Part shown: positions 26,631-37,500 of the stretch, piece after piece
Layout: each line of letters opens with the position of its first letter
How positions within the stretch are numbered: the stretch's first letter is position 1
Assembly: GCF_900094705.1 (NCBI RefSeq)
Contig: NZ_FMAR01000001.1
Coordinates: 310,001 to 374,000 of the forward strand
Direction: 5' to 3'
Source: Chitinophaga costaii
GTDB taxonomy: Bacteria > Bacteroidota > Bacteroidia > Chitinophagales > Chitinophagaceae
DNA: 64,000 nucleotides
Notes under the pieces: model-generated
Told to the model about the DNA's origin: nothing
The model's database searches: none
Seen by the model: only the letters and a program-made list of their open reading frames with translations
Made by a program: the position numbers and the translations under genes

Positions 26631-27083
26631 ATGGCAACAATTAAAAAAGCGGCTGCTAAAAAAGCTGCACCTAAGAAAAAAGCGGCTGCTAAGAAAGCAG
26701 TAGCTCCTAAAAAGAAAGCCGCTGCTAAGAAAGCAGTTGCTCCTAAAAAGAAAGCTGCTGCTAAGAAAGCTGCTCCTAAAAAGAAAGCTGCTGCCAAGAA
26801 AGCAGTTGCTCCTAAAAAGAAAGCTGCTGCTAAGAAAGCCGCTCCTAAAAAGAAAGCCGCTGCTAAGAAAGCAGTTGCTCCTAAAAAGAAAGCTGCTGCT
26901 AAGAAAGCCGCTCCTAAAAAGAAAGCCGCTGCTAAGAAAGCAGTTGCTCCTAAAAAGAAAGCTGCTGCTAAGAAAGCTGCTCCTAAAAAGAAAGCCGCTC
27001 CTAAAAAGAAAGCTGCTGCTAAGAAAGCAACTCCTTCAGTTGAACCTTCCAGCAACTCTTCCAGCGAGTCTTCTTCTCTGTAA
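26631..27083 (+). CDS. Lysine/alanine-repeat histone H1-like protein
   Basis: A 150-residue very basic protein built almost wholly from KKKAAAKKA-VAP and KKKAAAKKA-AP units. A combined 23-residue (69-base) unit recurs about three times, followed by a short serine-rich acidic tail (SVEPSSNSSSESSSL). It resembles the C-terminal domain of eukaryotic H1 and bacterial Hc1/AlgP-type proteins, which bind DNA without sequence specificity. It lies 69 bases after rpmA. Repeat number is likely to vary between strains by slippage. Confidence 0.85.
   Translation: MATIKKAAAKKAAPKKKAAAKKAVAPKKKAAAKKAVAPKKKAAAKKAAPKKKAAAKKAVAPKKKAAAKKAAPKKKAAAKKAVAPKKKAAAKKAAPKKKAAAKKAVAPKKKAAAKKAAPKKKAAPKKKAAAKKATPSVEPSSNSSSESSSL
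26650..27040 (+). repeat. In-gene tandem repeats of the histone-like gene
   Basis: Near-identical copies of GCTGCTAAGAAAGC linked by (A/G)CTCCTAAAAAGAAAG, alternating 39- and 30-base steps (69-base period). Codon choice for Lys (AAA/AAG) and Ala (GCT/GCC/GCA) varies little between copies, a sign of recent expansion or homogenisation. Confidence 0.8.
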
Positions 27084-27107
27084 GATTAATCTGCAAATTG
27101 TAATGAT

Positions 27108-27140
27108 AGCTTCCCGTCGTAAGATGGGAAGCTTTTTTTT
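27108..27140 (+). terminator. Terminator after histone-like gene
   Basis: AGCTTCCC (27108-27115) and GGGAAGCT (27126-27133) form an 8-bp stem with a 10-base loop, followed by a run of eight T. Confidence 0.85.
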
Positions 27141-27229
27141 ATAGCCCTACCTCCTCCCATCACAATACACCACTCCCTTTTTTCGCAATGCCCACCTTGT
27201 AGATGGTACATCTTTTTTATCTTGCACCC

Positions 27230-28891
27230 ATGGACAATCGCACCATTGCAGACAACTTCTCCCTGCTGTCTAAACTCATGGACATACACGGGGAAAATAG
27301 TTTCAAAGCCAAATCCTTTGGCAGCGCCGCCTTTACCATCGAAAAGCTGCCCCTCCCACTGGACGGCATGCCACTAGACGATATGAAAAAGTTGAAAGGC
27401 ATCGGCGAATCGCTGCTCAAAAATATACAGGAACTACTGCTCAGCGGCCGGCTGCCCCTGCTGGACAACTATATCGAAATTACCCCGCCCGGCATCCTGG
27501 AAATGATGAAGATTAAAGGCCTGGGCCCTAAAAAAATCGCTACCATCTGGAAAGAACTGGAAATAGAATCGCTCGGTGAACTGCTCTACGCCTGCAATGA
27601 AAACCGCCTTACCCTCCTGAAAGGTTTTGGCGAAAAAACACAGGATAGCGTACGCGAAAATATAGGGTTTTATATGGCCAACCGGGAACGCTTCCTCTAT
27701 GCACAGGTGGAAACGTTTGCTCTAGACCTGGAAAAACAACTCCGCCAACTGTTTTCCCCCGCCACAGTATCGCTCACCGGTCATTTTCGTCGCCAGGAAA
27801 CAATTATCGATGAAGTAGAACTGGTCATCGCGCTGCCCATAGACCTATTAGAAGAAACATTGGTGTCTATGAAAGCGTTTTCCCTGGTAACCCGCACGGA
27901 AGCCTTGCTGATACTGCATCATGAAGAAAAAGTAAAAGTAAAAATATACAGCGCTACCGAAGATAGTTTTACCACTACCCTCTTTCATACCACGGCCAGC
28001 CCGGCCTTTCTGAACGACTTCCACGCCGCCGGGGGCAACGCCGCCGGGCCTTTTCATACGGAGGAAGCTATTTTTGAAAAAGCAGGCATCGCCTACCTGC
28101 ACCCTGCCCTGCGCGAAGGCCTGGGCGAAGTAGGGAAAGCCAAAGGACTGGAGGCCTGGCCGGAACTCATTCAACCCGGCGATATTAAAGGAATCATTCA
28201 CGCCCATAGCACCTGGAGCGATGGCCGGTACGACCTGGAACAAATGGCAGTAGCCGCTGCCCAACAAGGATTTGAATACCTGGTGATCAGCGACCACTCC
28301 CGCACTGCCGTATATGCCAATGGCTTGTCGATAGAGCGCATACAGGCACAGCATGCCCAGATACAGGAACTTAACCAGCGACTAGCCCCCTTTCGTATTT
28401 TTAAAAGCATTGAGTCGGATATCCTGGGCGATGGTAGCCTGGACTATCCCAACGAGGTGCTGGCCAGCTTTGACCTGGTAATTGCCTCAGTGCATGCTAA
28501 CCTGAAAATGACGGAAGACAAGGCCATGGCCCGCCTTATTAAAGCCATTGAAAATCCTTACACTACTATACTCGGACACCTTACCGGCCGGCTACTGCTA
28601 AGCCGCAATGGATACCCGGTAGATCACGATAAAATCATAGACGCCTGCCGGGCCAATAACGTGGTGATAGAGTTGAATGCCCATCCCCGCCGGCTGGACA
28701 TGGACTGGCGCTACATTGCCAAAGCGCTGGACAAAGGCTGCCTGATCTCTATTGATCCGGATGCCCACAGTATAGAAGGTTTTGCAGATATTCGTTACGG
28801 CGTGCTGGCGGCACAGAAAGGAGGCCTAACTAAACAATATAACCTCAGCAGCTTCAGCGCAGTAGCCCTGGAGGCTTATCTGAAGGGATAA
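27230..28891 (+). CDS. PolX-like protein (HhH, palm-like and PHP domains)
   Basis: A 553-residue homologue of bacterial family X DNA polymerase/3'-5' exonuclease. The N-terminal 8-kDa-like region and helix-hairpin-helix motifs (LKGIGESLLKNIQELL, IKGLGPKKIATIWKEL, LLKGFGEKTQDSVREN) are present. The palm motif reads GHFRRQETIIDEVELVIA; where functional PolX has GDxD, this protein has E195-V-E197, so the polymerase site is probably altered. The C-terminal PHP domain keeps its metal ligands (IIHAHSTWSDG, ISDHSRTA, ESDILGDGSLDYP, ASVHANL, DPDAHS). The start at 27230 follows TATCTTGCACCC, a near -7 box, so the mRNA may be leaderless. Exonuclease or phosphoesterase function in base-excision repair is more likely than synthesis. 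Confidence 0.85.
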   Translation: MDNRTIADNFSLLSKLMDIHGENSFKAKSFGSAAFTIEKLPLPLDGMPLDDMKKLKGIGESLLKNIQELLLSGRLPLLDNYIEITPPGILEMMKIKGLGPKKIATIWKELEIESLGELLYACNENRLTLLKGFGEKTQDSVRENIGFYMANRERFLYAQVETFALDLEKQLRQLFSPATVSLTGHFRRQETIIDEVELVIALPIDLLEETLVSMKAFSLVTRTEALLILHHEEKVKVKIYSATEDSFTTTLFHTTASPAFLNDFHAAGGNAAGPFHTEEAIFEKAGIAYLHPALREGLGEVGKAKGLEAWPELIQPGDIKGIIHAHSTWSDGRYDLEQMAVAAAQQGFEYLVISDHSRTAVYANGLSIERIQAQHAQIQELNQRLAPFRIFKSIESDILGDGSLDYPNEVLASFDLVIASVHANLKMTEDKAMARLIKAIENPYTTILGHLTGRLLLSRNGYPVDHDKIIDACRANNVVIELNAHPRRLDMDWRYIAKALDKGCLISIDPDAHSIEGFADIRYGVLAAQKGGLTKQYNLSSFSAVALEAYLKG

Positions 28892-28928
28892 ACTACCTCA
28901 TTCACGCGCATCATTTATACATACTGCC

Positions 28929-29567
28929 ATGACTTTCATTTATATTTCTGATCCAATCTGCGGCTGGTGTTACGGTTTTACACCGGTAGTGCAGGCCTTA
29001 CAACAGCAACACCCGGACATTACGTTTGAGGTACTTTCCGGCGGCATGATTACCGGCGAAAACCGCTACCCCATTGAGCGTATGGAGCAGTACATCCTGA
29101 AGGCCCACCAGCAAGTGGAAGAGATGACCGGCATCCAGTTCGGTAAAGCCTTCCTGGATGGGCTGCTACTGTCTAAAACCTACCTGCTGGACTCGGAAAA
29201 ACCCAGCATTGCCATCACTGTTTTTAAACAGTTACAACCCGCAAACGCCGTAGATTTTGTACACGATATACAAGTGGCCTTTAACTACGACGGCAAAAGC
29301 TTGAACGACGATGCCACTTACCGGGAACTGGCCATAAAATATGGTCTGGACCCCGATGTATTTGTAATAGCCATGCAGGGAGAAGATGCCCGTTATGCCA
29401 CCAACCAGGAGTTTGCCCAGGTGCAAAGCTGGGGCATCACCGGTTTTCCGGCGGCAGTACTGGCCACAGACAAACAGTATTACCTCATAGCCCGTGGCTT
29501 CACCACCTCCGAAGACCTGGAAGCCCGCATCCAAAATATCTTAAAAGAAGAAGCTGCCGCACAATGA
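28929..29567 (+). CDS. DsbA family protein (DSBA-like thioredoxin domain)
   Basis: A 212-residue cytoplasmic protein with no signal peptide. The redox motif SDPICGWCYGF (C11, C14) is at the first strand-helix junction, and the cis-proline loop is GITGFPAAVLA. The helical insertion and overall length fit the DSBA-like/FrnE group rather than periplasmic DsbA. It probably acts in thiol-disulfide exchange or as a glutathione-dependent isomerase. It overlaps the next gene by 4 bases (ATGA), so the two are translationally coupled. It lies 37 bases after the PolX-like gene. Confidence 0.85.
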   Translation: MTFIYISDPICGWCYGFTPVVQALQQQHPDITFEVLSGGMITGENRYPIERMEQYILKAHQQVEEMTGIQFGKAFLDGLLLSKTYLLDSEKPSIAITVFKQLQPANAVDFVHDIQVAFNYDGKSLNDDATYRELAIKYGLDPDVFVIAMQGEDARYATNQEFAQVQSWGITGFPAAVLATDKQYYLIARGFTTSEDLEARIQNILKEEAAAQ

Positions 29568-30061
29568 CTTATACCATCGCCACCTTGCAGGATATCCCCA
29601 CCATCAGGGCGCTGGCCCAAAAGATATGGCCGCCCACCTACGCAGCCATCCTGCAGCCGGAACAACTTAGCTATATGATGGAGATGATGTATAGTACTGA
29701 TGCCCTGGCCACCCAAATAAATGATGGTACCTACACCTACCTGCTCTTCACCGAAGCAGGCCAGCCCGCAGGCTTCGCCGCCTTCAGTGCGCAGGAGGAA
29801 GCGGGTATATATAAGCTGCACAAAATATATTTGGACACCACCTTGCAAGGCAAGGGCTTAGGCAGGGACATGATGCATACGGTAAAACAACTGGTGACCA
29901 GCAAAGGTGCGCATACGCTGGAGCTAGACGTGAACCGCTATAATAAAGCACTGCATTTTTATGAAAGGCTGGGATTTATCATTTATAAAGAGAAGGATAC
30001 CCATATTGGGGAAGGGTATTACATGAATGATTACGTCATGCGAATAAGGTTGGATACCTGA
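29564..30061 (+). CDS. GNAT family N-acetyltransferase
   Basis: A 165-residue GCN5-related acetyltransferase. The acetyl-CoA binding segment is LHKIYLDTTLQGKGLGRDMM, followed by LELDVNRYNKALHFYERLGF then IIYKEKD, the common end of the fold. The substrate is unknown. Its start codon overlaps the stop of the DsbA-family gene (ATGA). A hairpin 70 bases later (30129-30151) probably ends the transcript. Confidence 0.9.
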   Translation: MTYTIATLQDIPTIRALAQKIWPPTYAAILQPEQLSYMMEMMYSTDALATQINDGTYTYLLFTEAGQPAGFAAFSAQEEAGIYKLHKIYLDTTLQGKGLGRDMMHTVKQLVTSKGAHTLELDVNRYNKALHFYERLGFIIYKEKDTHIGEGYYMNDYVMRIRLDT

Positions 30062-30128
30062 CGAATGCGTTGTGCAACCTACACCTGCCCTGCAATGCCC
30101 TACAGGCCAGACTTTACAAAAAAATAAA

Positions 30129-30151
30129 AGCCTGGTAGCGAATACCAGGCT
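30129..30151 (+). terminator. Hairpin after GNAT gene
   Basis: AGCCTGGT and ACCAGGCT form a perfect 8-bp stem with loop AGCGAAT. The following CGTTTCCC is only weakly T-rich on the plus strand, so termination is likely but not certain. Confidence 0.5.
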
Positions 30152-30472
30152 CGTTTCCCAAGTTAACCATTAAAAGACACAACATCTTTAGAATATCTCT
30201 CGAAACTTCTATTAATTATTTGGGTGGCCCAATGAAGGGCAATTACTTTTACATTCCGAAACATTTCACATGACAATCTTTTACCGTTTCGTTGCTATAT
30301 CATTTACGTGATCAAATAACGTTTGGATTGTGCAGTGGCTGTTTTTTTTTATTTTTTTTTGCGGGCATGCTCACCATCAATTTACCATATGCATTCTTAC
30401 GGAACCAATTGCTAATTTTTTGTTATTGTGAAAAAATAGTGAAGGAAAGCCGCACATAAAAAATGCCCGCAC

Positions 30473-30489
30473 CAATAAGGGACGGGCAT
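30473..30489 (-). terminator. Terminator after porP-like gene
   Basis: On the minus strand ATGCCCG and CGGGCAT pair across a short loop (TCCCTTATTGGTG region trimmed by the stem) and are followed by TTTTTTATG. It lies about 40 bases past the stop of the PorP/SprF-like gene. Confidence 0.75.
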
Positions 30490-30527
30490 TGCATATGGCA
30501 GGCAGGTGTATTTAAATAGGGTTTGTT

Positions 30528-31448
30528 TTAAAAATAACGCGGGGCTACCACCTTCCATTTGCTGAAAGAAAAACGGTAATTCATCATCAATTCATGAGAC
30601 CCACCCTGCATACCCAGCAGGTTATCCGACATCGGAAAATCGTAGGCATATCCTACTTGCAGGTTCTTGGTGGCTTGTACCTGCAAAATGCCGTTCACTA
30701 TTTTTTCAGAACGGTAAGAAGCACCTACCCATACCACATTCTTAACCAGGAAATTTGCATTCAGATCAAATTGTATCCCGTTGCCATATACCTGGCGCAA
30801 CATCACGTTGGGTTTAAACTTCAGGTTATCGTTCATATCAAAAAGATAACCACCCTGTAGGTACCAGCGGCGCTGGTAGATGGTTTTTTCGGCGGTCTTG
30901 CTGCTGGCAAATTGTTGGAACGATGGGGAGGAAAGGCCCAAATAGAAACGCTCGGTGAATAACATGAAACCAAAACCTACGTCTGTGCGCATGTAGGTAA
31001 TGTTCTTCGCATACACCGGGTCTGTGGTATTGAACTGCTGGTCGTTTTCGCTAAACTGGGCCATACCCACCTTTAGCCCCAGGGCCAGGTAGGTATGCTG
31101 GTTCAGCATCACCCGTTGCGATACATGGAGGTTAAAAGCCGTTTGCGTAACGGGTATTACCTTTTCCGTTAGGCCGGTAAAACCAATGGTGGTACCCGAT
31201 TCATGCACCGGTGTGTAAAAGGTGAAGGCCGCCGTTTTGGGAGCGCCTGCTATACCCACCCACTGGTCGCGGGCCACTACCGTAAGACTAGTAGATTCGT
31301 CCATGGAGCCATAGGCAGGATTGATTACAATGCCGTTGAACATGTACTGGGCATATTGCGGATCTTGCTGCTGCTGCGCGCGGGCAGGCAGGTAACAAAC
31401 AGCTCCCACCAGCCATGCACCAAAAACGGCCACTGAGCATTTTTTCAT
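30528..31448 (-). CDS. PorP/SprF family T9SS-associated outer-membrane protein
   Basis: A 306-residue outer-membrane beta-barrel with a signal peptide ending in LPARAQQQ. The family start QDPQYAQYMFNGIVINPAYG and SLTVVARDQWVGIAGAPKTA identify the PorP/SprF family. The C-terminus ends ELMMNYRFSF before a short basic tail. In Flavobacterium, SprF is needed for secretion of the giant adhesin SprB, and such genes sit next to type B T9SS cargo. Here it lies 108 bases after the giant repeat protein on the same strand, so it is very probably its dedicated partner. Confidence 0.92.
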   Translation of the reverse strand: MKKCSVAVFGAWLVGAVCYLPARAQQQQDPQYAQYMFNGIVINPAYGSMDESTSLTVVARDQWVGIAGAPKTAAFTFYTPVHESGTTIGFTGLTEKVIPVTQTAFNLHVSQRVMLNQHTYLALGLKVGMAQFSENDQQFNTTDPVYAKNITYMRTDVGFGFMLFTERFYLGLSSPSFQQFASSKTAEKTIYQRRWYLQGGYLFDMNDNLKFKPNVMLRQVYGNGIQFDLNANFLVKNVVWVGASYRSEKIVNGILQVQATKNLQVGYAYDFPMSDNLLGMQGGSHELMMNYRFSFSKWKVVAPRYF

Positions 31449-31556
31449 AGGAATAAGCTTGACATATTCAGGAACAGTGCCTTACGGCTTTTAATTTAAA
31501 ATAATTCTACTTTCTCCCCTATCGCTATCACCTTCCACTACACATTATTTCCCCCC

Positions 31557-34500
31557 TTACCTCCGGATCACTACAAAACCGGTGTACCGCTCACGCTTAC
31601 CCTGATCGTTAATGTAGATGATGTAGTAATAAGTGCCTTCTGGCACATCCCCACTGCCATTGGTATTATAACGGCCGGCGAAGTTGTTGCCTATGTTGGT
31701 ATAGTTAAGTGTATGGAATACGGTAGCGCCCCAACGGTTAAATACCGTGACTTCGTTTTCGGGGAACTTATTAATGTTTTCAATGTACATGGCATCATTA
31801 CCTACCCCATCTCCATTGGGCGACAGCGCCGGGTGTACCCGGATCTTACGGGTGCTATCGTCTGTCCATGGGTTGGGGCCAATGATCTGCATGGCGGTAT
31901 CTGGCACCCCGTTGTTATCCCGGATAAGGATGTTGGCCACCGTGGCAGTATCACTCAGCATCCAGTTGAACGCCGGGAGGGAGGAGCTTACCTGCTCCAG
32001 TGTTATGGTGGCAGTTACATCGTTAAATACATTTTGGTTCAGGATAGGCAACACCGGCACTACCACCCCTGTTTGCAGGGCCGGGATGGTTACCGTGCCG
32101 GGCAATGCATGGTAATCGGCATCCGGTATGGCATCGCCGGAAACGCTGTAGGTTACCTGCACATCTTTCACCACACTTAAACGTTCGTCTGCAAAATGCA
32201 CGCGGAAAGCGCCAATGGAGTCGGGCTTGCGGGCATCACTCACTTTTTCGATCACTATTTTGCGGGCATCGGCCTTAGCACCGGTGGTATCGCTTTCGTC
32301 GTCGTGTATGTATACGATGGCCGGGGTACTGTCTATCCCTACCGGGTAGGTGACGCCGGCCACGGTAATGCTGGCCGATTGTAAGGTGGCGGTTACCGCA
32401 CCATCGCCCTGGATTAAGTAGTCGTCTTTAATGACCACGGGAATGTTAATGCTATTGAAGCCCTGCGGGATGGTGTACTGGGTAGCAGGCAGTATGAAGT
32501 TGTCTGTGCCGCCGGTGTTATCCATGCGCAGGTTCACCGTGATATCGTTGAGGGCCATGGTGGTGCCGGGCAGCTTTAATACAAAGCCGCCGTCTGTGCC
32601 GGGTTCTGCCCCATCTTTCCCATGCAGTACCGATACGGCCATCGGGGTGCTTTCCAGGATGTTCAGTACCTCACTGGCATTTACCGTATACCCGTTGGCG
32701 TTACCTGCCAGCAGCAGGGTAACCGGGCCTTCGGTAAGATTGTCGTTGAGCGTTTGCAGGGTAAAGGAAACGCTGTTCTCACCGGCTGGCAGGGTTAGCG
32801 GCGCGGGCAGCGCAGCGTAATCGCTGGCAGCGGCGGTGGAGGCGGCAGCAGCGGTAATGGCGATGTTCAACGGTACGGAGGAGGTAATGTCCGGGTTGGC
32901 AAAACCTACATGTACGGTGGTAGCATTGCCTTTGTAAATGGAACTGCTGTCTATAGTGATCTGTAACACCAGGTTGGCAGGGTCCAGGCTAGTGGCGTCG
33001 GTGATGTTTACGGCTACACTGTGTATAAGTAGTCCGGGATAGCTGGTGGTGCTACCATCTATGCGCAGCAGTTCATCCGGCTCCAGTATATGGTCCGTTG
33101 CAGCGTCCAGGGTAATGCTGCCGCTGTTGCTACCGGCGGGGATGGTGAGGGTGGTGGGCAGGGTATAATCGTCGCTGCCGGCCACGGAGGCGGCATTGGC
33201 CGCCAGGGTAATGATTACCGGCTGCGCCGAGGTAACGCCCGGCGCCAGGCTGGCGGTAATCGGTATGCCCTGTCCCTCCTGCACGTTGCTGCTGCTGCTC
33301 AGGGTCACTACGCTGGTCAGCGGATCGCCGGCGGTAGCATCGCTAATGTGCAGGGTAGCGTCGGTAACGGTGAAGCCCGGACCAGCGGCGCTGATAGTGA
33401 TGTCTTCATCATTGCCCATTACTTTATCGAAGGCCGCCTGCGGCATGGCAAAGGTGATACTGTGATCACCGCTGGCAAACCGGATGCTGTCTGTAGGCCA
33501 GTTAATAGCATGCCCACCCACCGTAAGGCTACTGAGGGTGTTAATGGAGAAGGCCAGGGCGCGGCCGGCTACCAGGCTACCCGGCAGGGAAAGGCTGGCA
33601 TGGGTGGCGGCCCCGCCTTCTGTAATGGTAGCATCATCTACCACCAGTATAAGGCTGCCCAGGGTGGCGTAATTGTTATCGATGATATCCAGGTTTACAT
33701 CGCTTACGGTATAACTGCTAAACGCGTTGTCCGCAGCGTTGCCCACCAGGTGCAGGCGCTGGGTTTGCGGACCATACACCTTGTTGTCGGTATAGATGTC
33801 GAAGCTTACCGTGGTATCATGACCGCTGCCCAGGGTAATGGGCAAGGGCAGGGCATACGCATCGGCCTGTAGTTCGGAACCGGCAGCAGGCAGGGTATTG
33901 ATCACGATGGGCACTTCGGTGGTTACACCTGCCGGCAGCGACACGGTGAGCTGGCGGCTATCTCCCTTGGTCCAGGGACTGGGCGCACTGGGGGTAAGGG
34001 TGATGGCGGTATTGGCCGCAATGGTATGGGTAATATCATTGATCTTAAATCGTATATCCGGTACGGTGATAGACTGTCCACTAGTTACTACCCCGCTCAG
34101 TTTCAGGTATTCGGTGGCTTCGAGTACCTGGTCGGTATTGGCCGCCAGCATGTCGGCAAATACGTGGCTGTCTTCGCCAGCAGGGATGGTCACCGTGTTT
34201 TGCAACAACGTATAGTCGCCGGGTTTAGTGGTGCTGTCTACCGCGGAGAATTGAATAGTGAGGGGTTGTAACAATATTAAGTTGCCTTCCAGCTGCACCC
34301 CGATGTGGCTCTTCATGCCTTCGTCGAGGTTGTTGCTGGCAAAAAGGCTCAGCGTCAGGTGATCGCCGGTTTTGTCCACAATATGCAGTACCCCATCGGT
34401 TACGGTAAAGTTGCCGGTGGCGGAAAAGGTCACGTCTTCATCGTTGCCTATGTAATTATCTACCGGTACGCTTACAGGTTCTATGGTGGCCGACTGGGCA

Positions 34501-37500
34501 CCACTTACAATGATCACCGGCGCAGCGGGCGAGGTAACGCCATGTGTGCCTACGGTCAGGCTATTTACATTGCTCACCGTAAAGCTCATATCATGGCCGG
34601 CCTGCAAGCCATCGGGCAGGGTGATGGTTACCGGTGCCGGTGCATCGCCTTCATTGATGGTGCCCTGGCTAATGGTGAGCGGGTGTTGCAGCGGATAGTT
34701 GTTGTCCGTTTCATCCACCGATACCGGGTTGATGGTGTACGGCTTCACGGCGTCGCTGGCGCTGGTACTCAGTTTCAGGGTATTGACCAGGGGCCAGAAA
34801 AGAATGTGATCGCTGGGAAACTGGAGGGGTACGGTGGTACTGTTGCCGGTAGATAATACCACCGGATTGCTGCCCAGGGTATACCCCGTGCTGCTTACGG
34901 TGGAAGTACCGTCGTAGCCAAATTGTATGCTGATGGGTATTTCGGTGGTGATGCCGGTGGGCAGGGCAATGGTCAGCGTAGTGCCGCTCCCTTTTGCTAC
35001 CGTGGTGGCGGCAGGCGTTACGGTCAGCACCAGGTTGGCCGGGTCGTTATGGGTAAGGTCGTGAATGTCTATGTTCATATCCGGCACCGTCGCCTCTTGT
35101 CCAGTGGTAATGGTACCGGTTATTTTCAATGTTTCGGTGCCTTCCAGTACGGCGTCGCTATTAGCTTGCAGCACGTTGGGGAAGGTTTGGGTGGTAGTAC
35201 CGGCGGGCAGGGTGAGCGTGGTTTGCAACAGGGTATAATCTGCGGCGGTTACCGTACCACTGTTTACCGCCGTGAGTTGCACGGTAAGCGGTTGCAGCAG
35301 GGTAATGCCCCCGCTGATGGCCAGGGTTACGGCAGTGGGTGTGTTATCTTCGTTCAGCGTGCTGGTAGCCGGCGTAAGGGTGAGGCCCAGGGCGGCGCTG
35401 GTAGCATCAATTATGTGTACGGTACCACTGCTCACCGTGGCATCGGCAGGAGCGCCGGCACCGGTGTAGGTGGCAGAGAAGGTTACGTCTTCATCGTTGC
35501 CCACATACGAATCGATAGGAGTGCTTACGTTGGCAATGTTGGCCCCTTTGCTGCCGGCAGGAATGGTAATAGTGCCGGGTTGCGGAATAATATGTTTGCC
35601 GGTGGTTATCCCGTTGGTATTGGTAATGTCAAAGGTCAGGTCACGGCCCGCCTGCAAGCCATCGGGCAGGGTAATGGTATTGGTATAGGCAGTACCCCCT
35701 TCGGTAATGCTGCCACTGCTGATCACCAGCGGATGTGCCAGCGGCCAGTGGTTGTCGGTGATAGATACCACGATGCCGTTAATGGTAAAGGGTTTCACCG
35801 CATCGCTGGCGGTGGCGTCCAGTTTTAATTGTAGGGGGTCGGGACCATACACAATGTTGTCTGTACTAGCGGTAAGGGTAAGGCTGGTGCCACTGCCGGA
35901 AGAGAAGGTAATGGGACTGGCCGCGCTGAGGGAATACCCACTACTGGCTACGGTGGAAACAGGGTCATATCCCAGGTTCACGGAGATGGGTATTTCGGTG
36001 GTTACCCCTTCCGGCAAGAGAATGTCCAGCGCAGTGCTTTCTCCTTTTATCAGGCTACTGGCGGCATGGCTGATATTCAGCACCAGGTTGGCCGCCGTGT
36101 TATGCGTAAGGTCGTTGATGGCAAAGTTCATATCCGGCACCGTGGCGGCTGGCCCGCTGGTAACGGTACCCTTTATCTTAAGCGATTCTGTATTTTCCAG
36201 TACCAGGTCGCTGTTGGCCTGCAACACACCGCTGAAGGTAGCACTGACTGTGCCGGCTGGCAGGGTAAGTGTAGTGGTGTTCAGGGTAAAGTCGGCAGCC
36301 GTGGTAGTGCCACTCAGTACCGGCGATAGCTGCACAGTGAGCGGCTGCAGTAGTACCAGGCCCCCGGCGATAGATAGCGTTACGTCTGTGGGCGTATTGT
36401 CTTCGTTGAGGGTGGTAGACGCCGGCGTTAGTACTAGATTCAGGGAGGAGCTGGTGGCGTCTGTAATATGTATAATACCATTGCTCACCACCGCGTTGGC
36501 TGGCTGGCCAGCACCGGTGTAGGTAGCAGCAAAGGTTACGGCTTCATCATTGCCCACAAATTGATCCACCGGGGTAGCTACGTTTTCAATGTTGGCAAAG
36601 CTGCTGCCGCTGGCAATGGTTACGGTACCCGGCTGCGGAATAACATGGGCGCCCAGCACAATGCCATTAGTATTGGTAACATTGAAATCCAGGTTGCGCC
36701 CGGCTATCAGCCCATCGGGCAGGGTAATGGTATTGGTGAATGCAGTACCTCCTTCGGTAATATTGCCGGTGCTGATGACCAGCGGGTGTACCAGTGGCCA
36801 GTTATTGTCTGTTACCGCTACCGCTATGCCATTTACTGTATAAGTTGAGGCGGCATCGCTAGCGCTGGCCTGGAGTTGCAGTTGGTGAATGTCGGGACCA
36901 TACACCACCTTATCTGAATTGATCAAAAGCGTTGTGGTAGTGCTGCTGCCGGTAGATAATACCACGGGGCTGGCCAGCGTATAGCCGCTGCTGCCAGTGG
37001 TGGAGGTATTGTCCCAGGTAAAGGCAGTGGCAATGGGTGTTTCGGTGGTATAAGGGCTGGGCAGGGCAATGGTGAGGGTAATGCTGCCACCCTTTACTAC
37101 ACTGCTTGCAGAGGCGGTAACCGTGAGGGTGGTAGCGCCGGGTATGTTATGTGTTTTGTCTTTAATCGTAATGGCTACATTAGGTATGGTCACGGCCGGG
37201 CCGCTGCTCACTACCGCTTTCAGTTGCAGCACTTCGTCGGCTTCCAGCACCTGGTCAGTTTGGGCCGTGAATACACCGGTGAAGGTTTTACTGGTAGCAC
37301 CGGCAGGCAGGGTAAGCGTGGTGGTGTTCAGTACAAAGTCGCTGGCGGTGAGTGTTCCGCTAAGCTGCGGCGTGAGGGTAATGGTAATGGGTTGCAGTAA
37401 TTGCAATCCACCGGTCAGCGATACGGTAACATCCCCGCTCTGCCCTTCTTCCAGGCTGGCGGGTGATGGGGTAATGCTTATGCCCAGGGAGGCCGCATGG

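Larger units (their letters stand above)
30062..30527. other. Convergent intergenic region with two hairpins
   Basis: The region lies between the converging GNAT and porP-like genes. It holds AGCCTGGT/ACCAGGCT (30129-30151, 8-bp stem, 7-base loop) near the plus-strand gene and the minus-strand terminator at 30473-30489. In between are long T runs (30342-30350, 30352-30360) and no supported gene. Confidence 0.55.

Noticed and set aside
26621-27055. Long antisense open frame across the histone-like gene (LGAAFLAAAFF repeats)
   Set aside because: It exists only because the Lys/Ala repeat has no stop codons on either strand; no promoter or sensible product.
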